Shown here: piece by piece, positions 6,694 to 14,092 of the stretch
Position numbering within the stretch: the stretch's first letter is position 1
Layout of the letters: every line of letters begins with the position of its first letter
Source of the DNA: CAZRDB01 sp964598695
GTDB taxonomy: Bacteria; Armatimonadota; Zipacnadia; UBA1398
DNA: 45,313 nt
Direction: 5' to 3'
NCBI GenBank assembly: GCA_964598695.1
Contig: CAZRDB010000015.1
Coordinates: 1 to 45,313, forward strand
Position numbers and translations under genes: made by a program
Notes under the pieces: model-generated
What the model was told of the DNA's origin: nothing
The model's input: only the letters and a program-made list of their open reading frames with translations
Database searches by the model: none

Positions 6694-8760
6694 ATGCAAG
6701 TCGGCCTCACGCTCGACACCCCCGAGACCGTTCTCGACCAGTCCGGCTTCTCGCTCGTACAGCTCTGCCGCACCCACTGGCGACGGTTGCGCGGCCAGGG
6801 CTTCCGCTATGAGCCTCTCTCGCAGAGCGTGCTGCTCGAGCCCGATCTCACACCCGAGGACTGCCTTGCCGGGCAGTTCGTGACCGACGCGGACGGAAGC
6901 TACCGCGACGAGCCCGTGGGCCTGCTCGGCGGGAAGCGGGCGGTCGTCCAGTGCCTTGCGGCGGCCGGGAGCGGCTACTGGCTGCAGACCCACCGCCGCT
7001 ACGGGCGCAACCAGGGCTTCGTGCTGTGGTTCCACCTCTACCAGCCGGCGCCTGAGTTCCTGGGCGTCCAGGGGCTGACGGTCTACTTCGGTGGGCGGTA
7101 CGCTCTGCGGGTCACGAGTGACGGCGCCGTGCTCTTCCGGGCCGAGGGCCGGGACTGGCATGACGGTACGGAGCCTGCCGAGGCTCCGTACGCGGCCCTC
7201 ACCTGGCGGGAGGTGGCCCGCGGCCCGGTGTTCGACGACGGCAGCCACCTCGCGAACGCCTGGCACCGGCTGCTGATCCTGCCGCTGAAGCACGATCGGA
7301 TCGTGGTGAAGGGAGGCGACGAGACCGGCTTCTGCTACACCGAGCCCGACACCCTGGAGGCGTGCGACGCCGATGGCAGCGGCCCCTACGCCTGGTCGAC
7401 GTTCTCGGCGCCGGTGCGGATCGCGGCGGAGGGCGGGGCCTTCCTCTGCTCGCTCGGCACGCCGCGGTATGCGACGAGCGGGAGCATCGAGAGCCCTCTC
7501 CTGCCGCTCACCTACACGGCGACGCAGCAGCCGGAGACCGAACTGCGCTGGGAGCCCGTACCCGGCGCGAGCGCCACCCTCACGCTCCTTGCGGAGCCCG
7601 GAGGCGGGAGCTTCGCGCCGCCGGCTGACCACCTCGCCTACCGCGTCTCCGCGACCGGGACGGCGGAGCGCCCGACGGTCCTGTACGACGTGCAGGTGCG
7701 CTTCCCGCCGACCTCCCGTGCGCGGGAGGGCCAAGCGCTCGATGCCTCGAGTTGCCTGCTCGAAGCGCGCGAGTCGGTTGCGCTTCACGACGAGAGCGCG
7801 CGGCTCGAGCTGCTGCTCGACAACACCGAAGGTCTCCTCGATCCCGTCCTCGACCGCATGAACCTGCGGCTCGCGCTCACGGTCGACGGGGAGCGTCGCT
7901 TCACCGGGCTGACGGGTCTCTCGGCGCTCGAGGCAGGCAAGGCGCCGCGCCTGGCGCTCTCGGCCGAGGACCTCACCAAGCGGCTGCGCACCACGCTGCT
8001 CACCGACGCGGCCGCCTACGACGGCTTGCCGCACACCGAGGTCGTGGCCGCGCTGCTACGGCTGTGCGGGCTGGGCGACGACGAGATGGCGATCGCCGAG
8101 GACGACTTCGTGCTGCCCGCGCGTGTGGGCGATTCGCTGCCGCTGTTCCAGCCCCGCAACGGCGAGCCGGTCTCGGCGTTCCTCGCGTACATCCGTGAGT
8201 CGTTCTCCGGCTGGCGCGCGTACTTCGATCGGGAGGGCGTGTTCCACTACGAGCCGCCGCCGGAGGCCGGCGAGCCGGTCGCCGCGTTTGTGACCCGGAC
8301 CGAGGCTCCGGGGGGCGCGCTGCCCGTGTTCGACCGGGTCGACGCGCTCGATGAGGAGGGTCTGGCGAACGAGGTCTACGTCATCGGCCGGACGCCGACG
8401 GGCGAGGTGCTGAGCGCCTGCTTCGTCGACTACGCCGGCCAGAACGATCCGGCGTGCGATCGCTACGTCGGCGAGCGGCGGCTGATGGTGTGGGTCGACA
8501 CGGCGCTCGCGACGCAGGCCGCCGTCAACTGGGTCTGCCGGACGCTCGCCGAGGAGGCGTACCGTCCGCGCAGGCGGGTCGCCTTCCGCGCGCCGTGGCG
8601 CGGACGGGTCTTCCCGGGCGACACGATCGCGCTCGACGGCCGACGGCTGACCGTGCTCGCGATGGAGACGCGGATCCTCCCCGGCCAGGCGCAGACGCAC
8701 TACCGCTGCGAGCCGGTCGAGGAGGAGGGGGAGGAGGACGACGATGGCGGCGATCCCTGA
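6694..8760 (+). CDS. large phage tail protein, probable tail hub/baseplate component
   Basis: About 688 residues from ATG 6694, preceded by AGGGGATGG; ATG 6685 is in frame but lies against the Shine-Dalgarno. The N-terminal half is beta-rich with many Trp and Tyr (residues about 60-330, possibly a carbohydrate-binding or distal-tail-like domain). The C-terminal half (about 350-680) has the look of gp27-like/prophage tail proteins: LELLLDNTEG..DPVLDRMNLRLALTVDG, a segment with VVAALLRLCGL, FSGWRAYFDREGVFHYEP, a central NEVYVIGRTPTGE strand and a final RVFPGDTIALDG turn. It ends in an acidic EEEGEEDDD tail. Neighbours are the methylase and fibre genes. The hub assignment is inferred from these features and from position. 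Confidence 0.6.
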   Translation: MQVGLTLDTPETVLDQSGFSLVQLCRTHWRRLRGQGFRYEPLSQSVLLEPDLTPEDCLAGQFVTDADGSYRDEPVGLLGGKRAVVQCLAAAGSGYWLQTHRRYGRNQGFVLWFHLYQPAPEFLGVQGLTVYFGGRYALRVTSDGAVLFRAEGRDWHDGTEPAEAPYAALTWREVARGPVFDDGSHLANAWHRLLILPLKHDRIVVKGGDETGFCYTEPDTLEACDADGSGPYAWSTFSAPVRIAAEGGAFLCSLGTPRYATSGSIESPLLPLTYTATQQPETELRWEPVPGASATLTLLAEPGGGSFAPPADHLAYRVSATGTAERPTVLYDVQVRFPPTSRAREGQALDASSCLLEARESVALHDESARLELLLDNTEGLLDPVLDRMNLRLALTVDGERRFTGLTGLSALEAGKAPRLALSAEDLTKRLRTTLLTDAAAYDGLPHTEVVAALLRLCGLGDDEMAIAEDDFVLPARVGDSLPLFQPRNGEPVSAFLAYIRESFSGWRAYFDREGVFHYEPPPEAGEPVAAFVTRTEAPGGALPVFDRVDALDEEGLANEVYVIGRTPTGEVLSACFVDYAGQNDPACDRYVGERRLMVWVDTALATQAAVNWVCRTLAEEAYRPRRRVAFRAPWRGRVFPGDTIALDGRRLTVLAMETRILPGQAQTHYRCEPVEEEGEEDDDGGDP

Positions 8761-8992
8761 TCTCGGCGCGGCGCTGGAGACGCTCGCGCGCGGCGCGGCA
8801 GGTGCGCGGGTTCGGGTGCGGGGGCTGACGACCGAGCAGGTCGCGCACGGCCTCGCGCACAGCCTGCGGGTGACCGAGGAGGGTCTCACGGCCGGGGTGA
8901 TGCTCACGGTCCGCGGCTCCGGCGGCGCGACGCTCCGCACCTTCATGGTGGGTCGCGACACGCTCGACGACCCGCGGGTCGTGCTTGGGTGA
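8744..8992 (+). CDS. small conserved-context phage tail protein, function unknown
   Basis: 82 residues; the ATG at 8744 follows GGGGGAGGAGG and overlaps the end of the tail hub gene by 17 bases, implying translational coupling. The sequence begins with an amphipathic helix (LGAALETLARGA), continues through RVRVRGLTTEQVAHGLAHSL, then a beta hairpin (AGVMLTVRGSGGATLRTF) and DDPRVVLG. I recognise no family. Its place between hub and fibre-type genes suggests a small baseplate or fibre-attachment component. Confidence 0.5.
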   Translation: MAAIPDLGAALETLARGAAGARVRVRGLTTEQVAHGLAHSLRVTEEGLTAGVMLTVRGSGGATLRTFMVGRDTLDDPRVVLG

Positions 8993-9005
8993 GGAGGGGG
9001 CGCGG

Positions 9006-10091
9006 ATGGGGCCTTTCGGGACCTACTTCCACGACGATCTCGAGGACACGGCGCTCGGTGCGCCGCCCTGCCGGTGGAGCGCGCCGGGTCCGCTGACGCT
9101 TTGCATCGCGCACCGAGGCTCGCACTGGGCCGAACTCAGCGCCGGCGCATACCCATTGATCCACGGCGGCACGCAGCTCCCGGCGCGGGTCGAGATCGAC
9201 CTCGAGATCCCGGTGCTGGGGCCGCCCCCGAGCGGCGCGGTCGGCTTCCGGCTGGAGCCCCGGCTCGCGATGAACGTGATCGCGACGGCCGACCCGCCCG
9301 GCTATGCGGTCAGTCTCGGCGGGACGGCTGCAACGCTCTCCGGGCTGCTCGGGGCGCCCCACCATCTCGACATCGCGCTCGAGGGCGGGGAGTGGCTCTA
9401 CCGGTGGGACGGCGACCTCGTCGCGCGGATCCCCGCCCTCCCGCGGCTCGAGGTGAACGATGTGCGAGCGTGGGCCTCCGGGGTGGGGACGCGTCTTCTG
9501 CTCGACCATCTCCGGTTCTCGCGCGAGGAGGTCGGCGGCGTCGCGCTCGCGACCGACGGGACGGCCGTCGCGAGGGCCGCGGGGCTCCCCAGTGCCGCCG
9601 GACAGCCGGGACCGCGCCTCGTGACGAGCTACGGCCCGCCGGGGTTCGGCCCGGACGATCCGCTGCTCGGCCGTCGCGCGCCGGCGCTGGCGCTCCTGGC
9701 CGATGGGGGCCGGGTGCTCGCGGTGGAGGATGACCTCGGCGTCCTGCTCTGGCGGACCGATGCCGTCGCGGGCGACCCGGCCCGCGGGAGGGGGAGGATC
9801 ACGGTGCTGCTCGACCACTCGCGCCCGGCGCTCTGCGCCCTGCCGGAGCGGGGCGAGGTGCTCCTGCTCACCTGTCACGAGGGGAGGCTGTGGCTCACGC
9901 GCGGGCGTCTCGCCGGCGACGACGTCGAGTGGCTCATCGCCGCGCGACAGCCGCTCGCGGTCGACGATGCCGCCGAGGCCACACCGGCGATCTGCCCGCT
10001 GCCCGACGGCCGGTTGCTGGTCTGTTACCAGGACGAGCGTTGTGCCGTCCACAGCCTCGTCTCGCCGGACGGCGGGGTGACCTGGCTCTGA
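9006..10091 (+). CDS. phage tail spike/fibre-type protein with Asp-box end
   Basis: 361 residues from ATG 9006 with GAGGAGGGGG at ideal spacing; a TTG at 8985 is in frame but would overlap that site. The first half (to about residue 185) resembles a concanavalin-like beta sandwich (HLDIALEGGEWLYRWDGDLVARI). The second half shows short repeated beta-propeller blades (ALALLADGGRVLAVEDD, ALCALPERGEVLLLTC, AICPLPDGRLLVCYQD) and finishes with SPDGGVTWL, an Asp-box (S-x-D-x-G-x-T-W) typical of sialidase/BNR folds. This suggests a virion protein that binds or processes surface glycans. Catalytic residues of sialidases are not evident, so binding is as likely as cleavage. It lies upstream of the fibre genes. 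Confidence 0.55.
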   Translation: MGPFGTYFHDDLEDTALGAPPCRWSAPGPLTLCIAHRGSHWAELSAGAYPLIHGGTQLPARVEIDLEIPVLGPPPSGAVGFRLEPRLAMNVIATADPPGYAVSLGGTAATLSGLLGAPHHLDIALEGGEWLYRWDGDLVARIPALPRLEVNDVRAWASGVGTRLLLDHLRFSREEVGGVALATDGTAVARAAGLPSAAGQPGPRLVTSYGPPGFGPDDPLLGRRAPALALLADGGRVLAVEDDLGVLLWRTDAVAGDPARGRGRITVLLDHSRPALCALPERGEVLLLTCHEGRLWLTRGRLAGDDVEWLIAARQPLAVDDAAEATPAICPLPDGRLLVCYQDERCAVHSLVSPDGGVTWL

Positions 10092-10146
10092 TCGGCAGTG
10101 GCCCCACGGCCCCGCCGCGGGCCCAAGGAACACGGAGGCGACACGC

Positions 10147-10836
10147 ATGGCGACGAAGGACATCCCTGCCGGGACCGCGTTCGTGAGCGGCGACACGGCC
10201 CCGGTGGTCCGCACGAAGCTGAACGACAATCTGGTCTGGGCGGACGAGCAGCTCCAGGGGATCGAGGACCGGCTCGAGCAGGGCCTCATCGAACTCGTCG
10301 GCGTCGGGGTGCTCCGGGGTCTCGCGGTCTCGCCGGGCGAGGGGCTCTCGGTCTCGGTCGCGCCCGGCGCGGCCTTCCTGGGCGTGGTGGTGGTCGTGGC
10401 GACAACCGTGACCGCCGCCGTGCCCGCGGGGGAGGAGAGCACGGTGTACCTGCTCCAGGACGGGAGCCTCGTCGCCTCGACGAGCGGTCCGCCCACCGAG
10501 CAGGCCGCGCTCATGCTTGCGACGGTGGTCACCGACCTCGCGGGCGTGGTCTCGGTCGACAACGATCCGGCGGGCAAGCCCGTGCTGGGGCTGCTGCCCG
10601 CCCTCGGCGCCGGCGAGGGGATCGCGGCGACGCTTCTCGCCGAGGGCCGCGTGCTGTTCGATTCCGCGTCGGGCCACACGCACGACGGTGCGGACTCCGC
10701 GGGGCTCGCGGGCACACCGGAGAACGCCTTCGCGATCGGCGACGGCACGAGTGGGACCAAGGCGCTGTATGCGGCGACCGGAGCCGCGGCCCGGCCCGGG
10801 TGGCGGTTCCACGGCTACGTGTGCCGTTGGGTGTAA
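10147..10836 (+). CDS. tail fibre N-terminal part (possibly split from the next gene by TAA)
   Basis: 229 residues; ATG 10147 follows GGAGG. The start (TAFVSGDTAPVVRTKLNDNLVWADEQL) is a helical attachment-like segment. It is followed by beta-rich repeats with GLAVSPGEGLSVSVAPGAAF, a feature seen in fibre and baseplate-wedge adaptor proteins, and near the end an HTHDG motif of the HxH type found in trimeric fibres. The stop TAA at 10834-10836 is followed after two codons by the next open frame in the same register, so the two may be one 786-residue fibre interrupted by a single nonsense codon, a readthrough site or a sequencing error. Confidence 0.6.
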   Translation: MATKDIPAGTAFVSGDTAPVVRTKLNDNLVWADEQLQGIEDRLEQGLIELVGVGVLRGLAVSPGEGLSVSVAPGAAFLGVVVVVATTVTAAVPAGEESTVYLLQDGSLVASTSGPPTEQAALMLATVVTDLAGVVSVDNDPAGKPVLGLLPALGAGEGIAATLLAEGRVLFDSASGHTHDGADSAGLAGTPENAFAIGDGTSGTKALYAATGAAARPGWRFHGYVCRWV

Positions 10837-10842
10837 TCGAAG

Positions 10843-12510
10843 GTGGGGGCGGCCTGGAGCGCGATGGGGGCGGGTGGGGGGGGAGGGACGCCGGCCGACT
10901 CGGTCGTCGCCGAGACCGCATTCGGGCTCGCCCCCTCGGCCGGCCTCTCCACCGACTACGCGCGCGGCGATCACACGCACGGGAGCCCCTCGCTGGCCGG
11001 CTCGACGCCCACGGCCGTTGCGGCTGGTGGGAGCGGCTCGGCCGGCGCTGCCGAGGAGGCCAGCCGGAGCGACCACGCGCACGCCGTCTCGACGGCCGCG
11101 GCGGGTGCGGTGGGCGATGTGGACGGGGCGGAGGGCACCGCCTCGACACTCGCGCGCTCCGACCACCGCCACGCGCCGTTCGACACGACGGCGCCCGCGA
11201 GCGTGGGCTCGACCGCGGCGGTCGGCAGCGCGACGCGCGCCGCCCGTCGCGACCATGTGCACCAGGGGGTGCACTCGATCGCGCGCTCGGGCAGCGGCCA
11301 GCTCTCGGGCGATGTGCTGCTGGCGCAGGGGCCGAACATCAGCCTGAGCCAGTCGGGCCAGACGATCACCATCTCGGCCACGGCGGGGACGGTGAGCCTG
11401 GGCGACACCGTGCAACCGGAGACGAGCTTCGGCCAAGCGGCGTCGGCCGGCATGTCGCTCGCGCCGTCGCGCGCCGACCACACCCATGGCACGCCCTCGC
11501 TGGGCGGCAGCACGGGGCAGGTGCAGTACAACGCGGGCGGGAGCCTGGGAGGCTCGGGCGCCCTGGCGTGGGATACGGCGGCCGGGCGGCTTGCGGTCAC
11601 GGGCGAGGGTGTGCGCCTGCGGCGCGACGGGGCGGCGGCGCCGCCGACGATGTACCTCGCGCGCACGGAGACGGGCGGGATCGGCAACGGCACGGTGCTG
11701 GGCCGGGTCGTGGGGGAGGGCGCAGTCAGCGGTGGCACGCCGGCCGCGGGCGCGTACCTGGAGATCGTGGGCAGCGAGGCGTGGACCGCCGGGACGGCAC
11801 AGGGCAGCGGGATCCGGCTGTGGGTGGTCGCGAACGGCGGCACGCAGGCGCTCCAGGCGCTCCACGTCCGGCAGGACCGGGTGGTCCAGTGCCTGGGCGG
11901 TCTCCAGGTCGATGGCGACGTCACGCTCGGCTCCGCGTCCGGGGACACGATCGCGCTCGCGGGCCGTGCGGTCCTGCGCACCCTCGCGACCGACCCGCTA
12001 CACGCGACGGCTGCCTCGCGCCCGGCCGGGAGCACGGGCGAGATCGCCTACTACGCCGGCCAGGCCTACGTCTGCAGTAGTGGGGCCGTGCCGGTGTGGA
12101 AGCGGCTGCAGGAGGACAAGAGCCTGTGTCTCGCTCGGTGCGCGAGCGACGTCGACGTCGCGGTGGGCGACGGGCTCCACGGCCTCGTCGTGGGGAGCGA
12201 CCTGGCGGGCTACGAGGTCGTCGGGGTGGTGGCGACGGTGGCGACGGCCGGCGCGACAGGCTCGACGCAGGTCCAGCTCCGGCGGAGGCGCGGCGACACG
12301 GGCTCCGGCTCCGATGTCGATGTCCTCTCGACCCGGTGCTCGATCGATGACGGCGAGCGGAGCAGCACGACGGCCGCGACCGCGGCGGTGGTGGACACCG
12401 GCTGTGACGACCTGGCGGCCGGCGACCTGCTCTTCGTCGACGTCGACGCGGTCAGCGCCACGCCCCCCAAGGGGCTCAGCGTCGCGGTCGTCTGCCGGCT
12501 GCCGCAGTAG
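10843..12510 (+). CDS. tail fibre/receptor-binding protein with repeated HxH motifs
   Basis: About 555 residues. GTG 10843 has only GAAGG pressed against it; ATG 10864 is an alternative, and direct fusion to the preceding frame is a third option. The N-terminal 220 residues are Gly/Ala/Ser/Thr-rich and carry five D-H-x-H motifs at His44/46, 78/80, 108/110, 138/140 and 213/215, spaced 34, 30, 30 and 75 residues. In trimeric phage fibres (for example the T4 gp37 tip) HxH pairs coordinate iron along the threefold axis. The middle has GQVQYNAGGSLGGSGAL, common in fibre shafts, and the C-terminal 200 residues are globular beta (probable receptor-binding head) ending in LSVAVVCRLPQ. It is the last gene of the phage block and meets a minus-strand gene 18 bases on. 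Confidence 0.72.
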   Translation: MGAAWSAMGAGGGGGTPADSVVAETAFGLAPSAGLSTDYARGDHTHGSPSLAGSTPTAVAAGGSGSAGAAEEASRSDHAHAVSTAAAGAVGDVDGAEGTASTLARSDHRHAPFDTTAPASVGSTAAVGSATRAARRDHVHQGVHSIARSGSGQLSGDVLLAQGPNISLSQSGQTITISATAGTVSLGDTVQPETSFGQAASAGMSLAPSRADHTHGTPSLGGSTGQVQYNAGGSLGGSGALAWDTAAGRLAVTGEGVRLRRDGAAAPPTMYLARTETGGIGNGTVLGRVVGEGAVSGGTPAAGAYLEIVGSEAWTAGTAQGSGIRLWVVANGGTQALQALHVRQDRVVQCLGGLQVDGDVTLGSASGDTIALAGRAVLRTLATDPLHATAASRPAGSTGEIAYYAGQAYVCSSGAVPVWKRLQEDKSLCLARCASDVDVAVGDGLHGLVVGSDLAGYEVVGVVATVATAGATGSTQVQLRRRRGDTGSGSDVDVLSTRCSIDDGERSSTTAATAAVVDTGCDDLAAGDLLFVDVDAVSATPPKGLSVAVVCRLPQ

Positions 12511-12527
12511 CGGGGGCGGCAGACGGT

Positions 12528-12827
12528 CTACTGGATGGGCGGCGCCGGGTCGACCTGCTGTGCCTCGTCGGTCTTCATCTGGGCCTTGAGCGCCTCGAGC
12601 TGGGCCTGCAGGGGATCGATCTGGGCCGCCTGCTGCACGAGGGTGGGGTCGGTGAGGCTTCCGGCGCGGACCAACTCGAGGGCGCGGTAGCCCATCTGGG
12701 CGTAGATCTGCCAGATCTGCCGCTCGACCTCGGAGACCTGGGTGCCGAGGGAGACCTTGCTGGCTTCCTTGGAGACCGCGTCGGCGACGCTGCGCACGCC
12801 CTTCTGGAGATCGTCCCAGATGCTCAT
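12528..12827 (-). CDS. small coiled-coil protein coupled to HD-GYP regulator
   Basis: 99 residues. The ATG overlaps the TGA of the upstream HD-GYP gene in an ATGA arrangement, so translation is coupled. The product is helical and charged: an amphipathic N-terminus (IWDDLQKGVRSVADAVSKEA), a central stretch with SEVERQIWQIYAQMGYRALEL, and a Gln/Ala-rich coiled coil (DPLQAQLEALKAQM). No signal or membrane segment is seen. I do not recognise a family. A structural or partner role for the regulator is suggested only by the coupling. Confidence 0.6.
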   Translation of the reverse strand: MSIWDDLQKGVRSVADAVSKEASKVSLGTQVSEVERQIWQIYAQMGYRALELVRAGSLTDPTLVQQAAQIDPLQAQLEALKAQMKTDEAQQVDPAPPIQ

Positions 12828-13924
12828 GACTCTCCCTCTCCTTCGCTGCCGTCGGGGTAGTCGGCGAGGATGTCACGCACCGTGGGGATGACCGCGCACA
12901 GCGCCGTGACGACCTCGGGATCGAAGTGCGTTCCGCTCTCGCCCTGGATGCACTCCATGGCCTCGTCGATCGTCCAGGCGCGCTTGTAGGGCCGCTCGGA
13001 GGTGAGTGCGTCGAGGACGTCGCTGACGGCGCAGATCCGGCCCTCGATCGGGATCCCCTCTCCGCTCAGCCCGTGCGGGTAGCCGGCGCCGTTCCACCAC
13101 TCGTGGTGCGTGAGCGCGATCGACTCGGCGAGCTGGATCAGGGGCGTCGCGCCGCCGGCGAGGATCCCGGCGCCGATGGTGGTGTGGGAGCGCATGACGC
13201 GCCACTCGTCCTCGTCGAGCTTGCCGGGCTTGAGCAGTACGGAATCGGGCACGCCGATCTTGCCGATGTCGTGCATGGGGCTCGCGTGCAGCACCAGCTC
13301 GCTGAACTCGCGCGAGAGGCCCAGCTCAGCGGCGATCTGCCCGGCGACGCGCGACATGCGCTCGATGTGCATGCCGGTCTCGTTGTCGCGGTACTCGGCC
13401 GCGCGGCCGAGCCGTTGGACGACCTCGAGGCGCATCGCCTGGAGTTCGACCGTGCGGCGGTCCATCGCGGCGGTGAGTTCCTCGTTGTGACGGACCACGA
13501 GCTTGTGGAGGAGCCGGGTCTCGAGCTGGTGGTGGATGCGGGCCAGGATCTCGTGGCGCTCGAAGGGTTTGGCGACGAAGTCGCGCGCCCCGCCCTCGAG
13601 GGCCTGGAGGCGGGTGGGGAGGTCGGTCTTGCCGGTCAGGACGAGGACGGGGGTGTAGTGGCCCATCTCGATGCTCTGGATCCGGCGAAGGACCTCGATG
13701 CCGTCGAGCTGCGGCATGCGGATATCGAGCAGCATGAGGTCGGGCTGCAGGTCGCGGTAGAGGGTGAGCGCCTCGACGGGGTCGGTCGTGCCGTGGGTGT
13801 TGGTGTAGCCGTCGGCGGCGAGGACCTCGGTGAGGAGCTGCACGTTCAGGGGCTCGTCGTCGACGATCAGGATTGTGGCGGCCCGGATCTCCGGCTCGGT
13901 CAGCACACGTCCACCTCCCGCCAT
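12824..13924 (-). CDS. response regulator with HD-GYP cyclic-di-GMP phosphodiesterase domain
   Basis: 366 residues from ATG 13924 with CGGAGG upstream. Receiver domain: VDDE at 21-24, phospho-acceptor Asp67 in LLDIRMP, Thr97 in LTGK, and Lys119 in AKPF. A linker coiled coil (about 130-175) leads to an HD-GYP domain: HDIGKIG with His218/Asp219, SH at 246-247, HHEWWNGAGYP with His273/His274 and GYP 281-283, then SDVLDALTSERPYK. HD-GYP domains hydrolyse cyclic di-GMP to pGpG or GMP, lowering its level in the cytosol. No histidine kinase is adjacent, so the input is unknown. Given the nearby polysaccharide locus, control of exopolysaccharide through cyclic di-GMP is plausible but inferred. Confidence 0.9.
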   Translation of the reverse strand: MAGGGRVLTEPEIRAATILIVDDEPLNVQLLTEVLAADGYTNTHGTTDPVEALTLYRDLQPDLMLLDIRMPQLDGIEVLRRIQSIEMGHYTPVLVLTGKTDLPTRLQALEGGARDFVAKPFERHEILARIHHQLETRLLHKLVVRHNEELTAAMDRRTVELQAMRLEVVQRLGRAAEYRDNETGMHIERMSRVAGQIAAELGLSREFSELVLHASPMHDIGKIGVPDSVLLKPGKLDEDEWRVMRSHTTIGAGILAGGATPLIQLAESIALTHHEWWNGAGYPHGLSGEGIPIEGRICAVSDVLDALTSERPYKRAWTIDEAMECIQGESGTHFDPEVVTALCAVIPTVRDILADYPDGSEGEGES

Positions 13925-14092
13925 GGGTTGCCTCCGGTCTTCATCGCTGAGGGCCGCGGGCCGGAGGCGGGCTCCATCCGAGAACGAGCATACCACGGCA
14001 CGGGAGGGGGCGGAGGCCCCTTTCCGTGATCGTCGGCGCTCGAGTTGCGGTGCTCGCTCGGTCGGGACCCGGCCCGGCCCGCGCCCGGGGCG

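Larger units (their letters stand above)
571..12510 (+). mobile_element. prophage-like structural gene block (left-truncated remnant or domesticated cluster)
   Basis: Collinear plus-strand genes follow tailed-phage morphogenesis order: portal-like fragment, prohead protease, decoration protein, major capsid protein, connector, tail tube, tail chaperone, then hub and fibres. A DNA methyltransferase sits where a tape-measure gene is expected. Terminase, most of the portal, integrase, replication and lysis genes are absent here. Apart from the short portal fragment and one in-frame TAA in the fibre region, every frame is open, which argues for recent arrival or for selection. Flanking genes look chromosomal (IscU-like at left, HD-GYP regulator at right). 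The exact ends are not defined by att repeats, so the coordinates are those of the first and last phage-like genes. Confidence 0.7.

Noticed and set aside
840..8034. Very long open frames on the minus strand opposite the phage genes
   Set aside because: They have low-complexity Arg/Gly/Glu/Pro/Leu composition and no family motifs, and they mirror codon bias of the plus-strand genes in 70% GC DNA.
10859..10890. G-run near the fibre start as a possible frameshift site
   Set aside because: Upstream and downstream frames are already in the same register, so only the TAA separates them.
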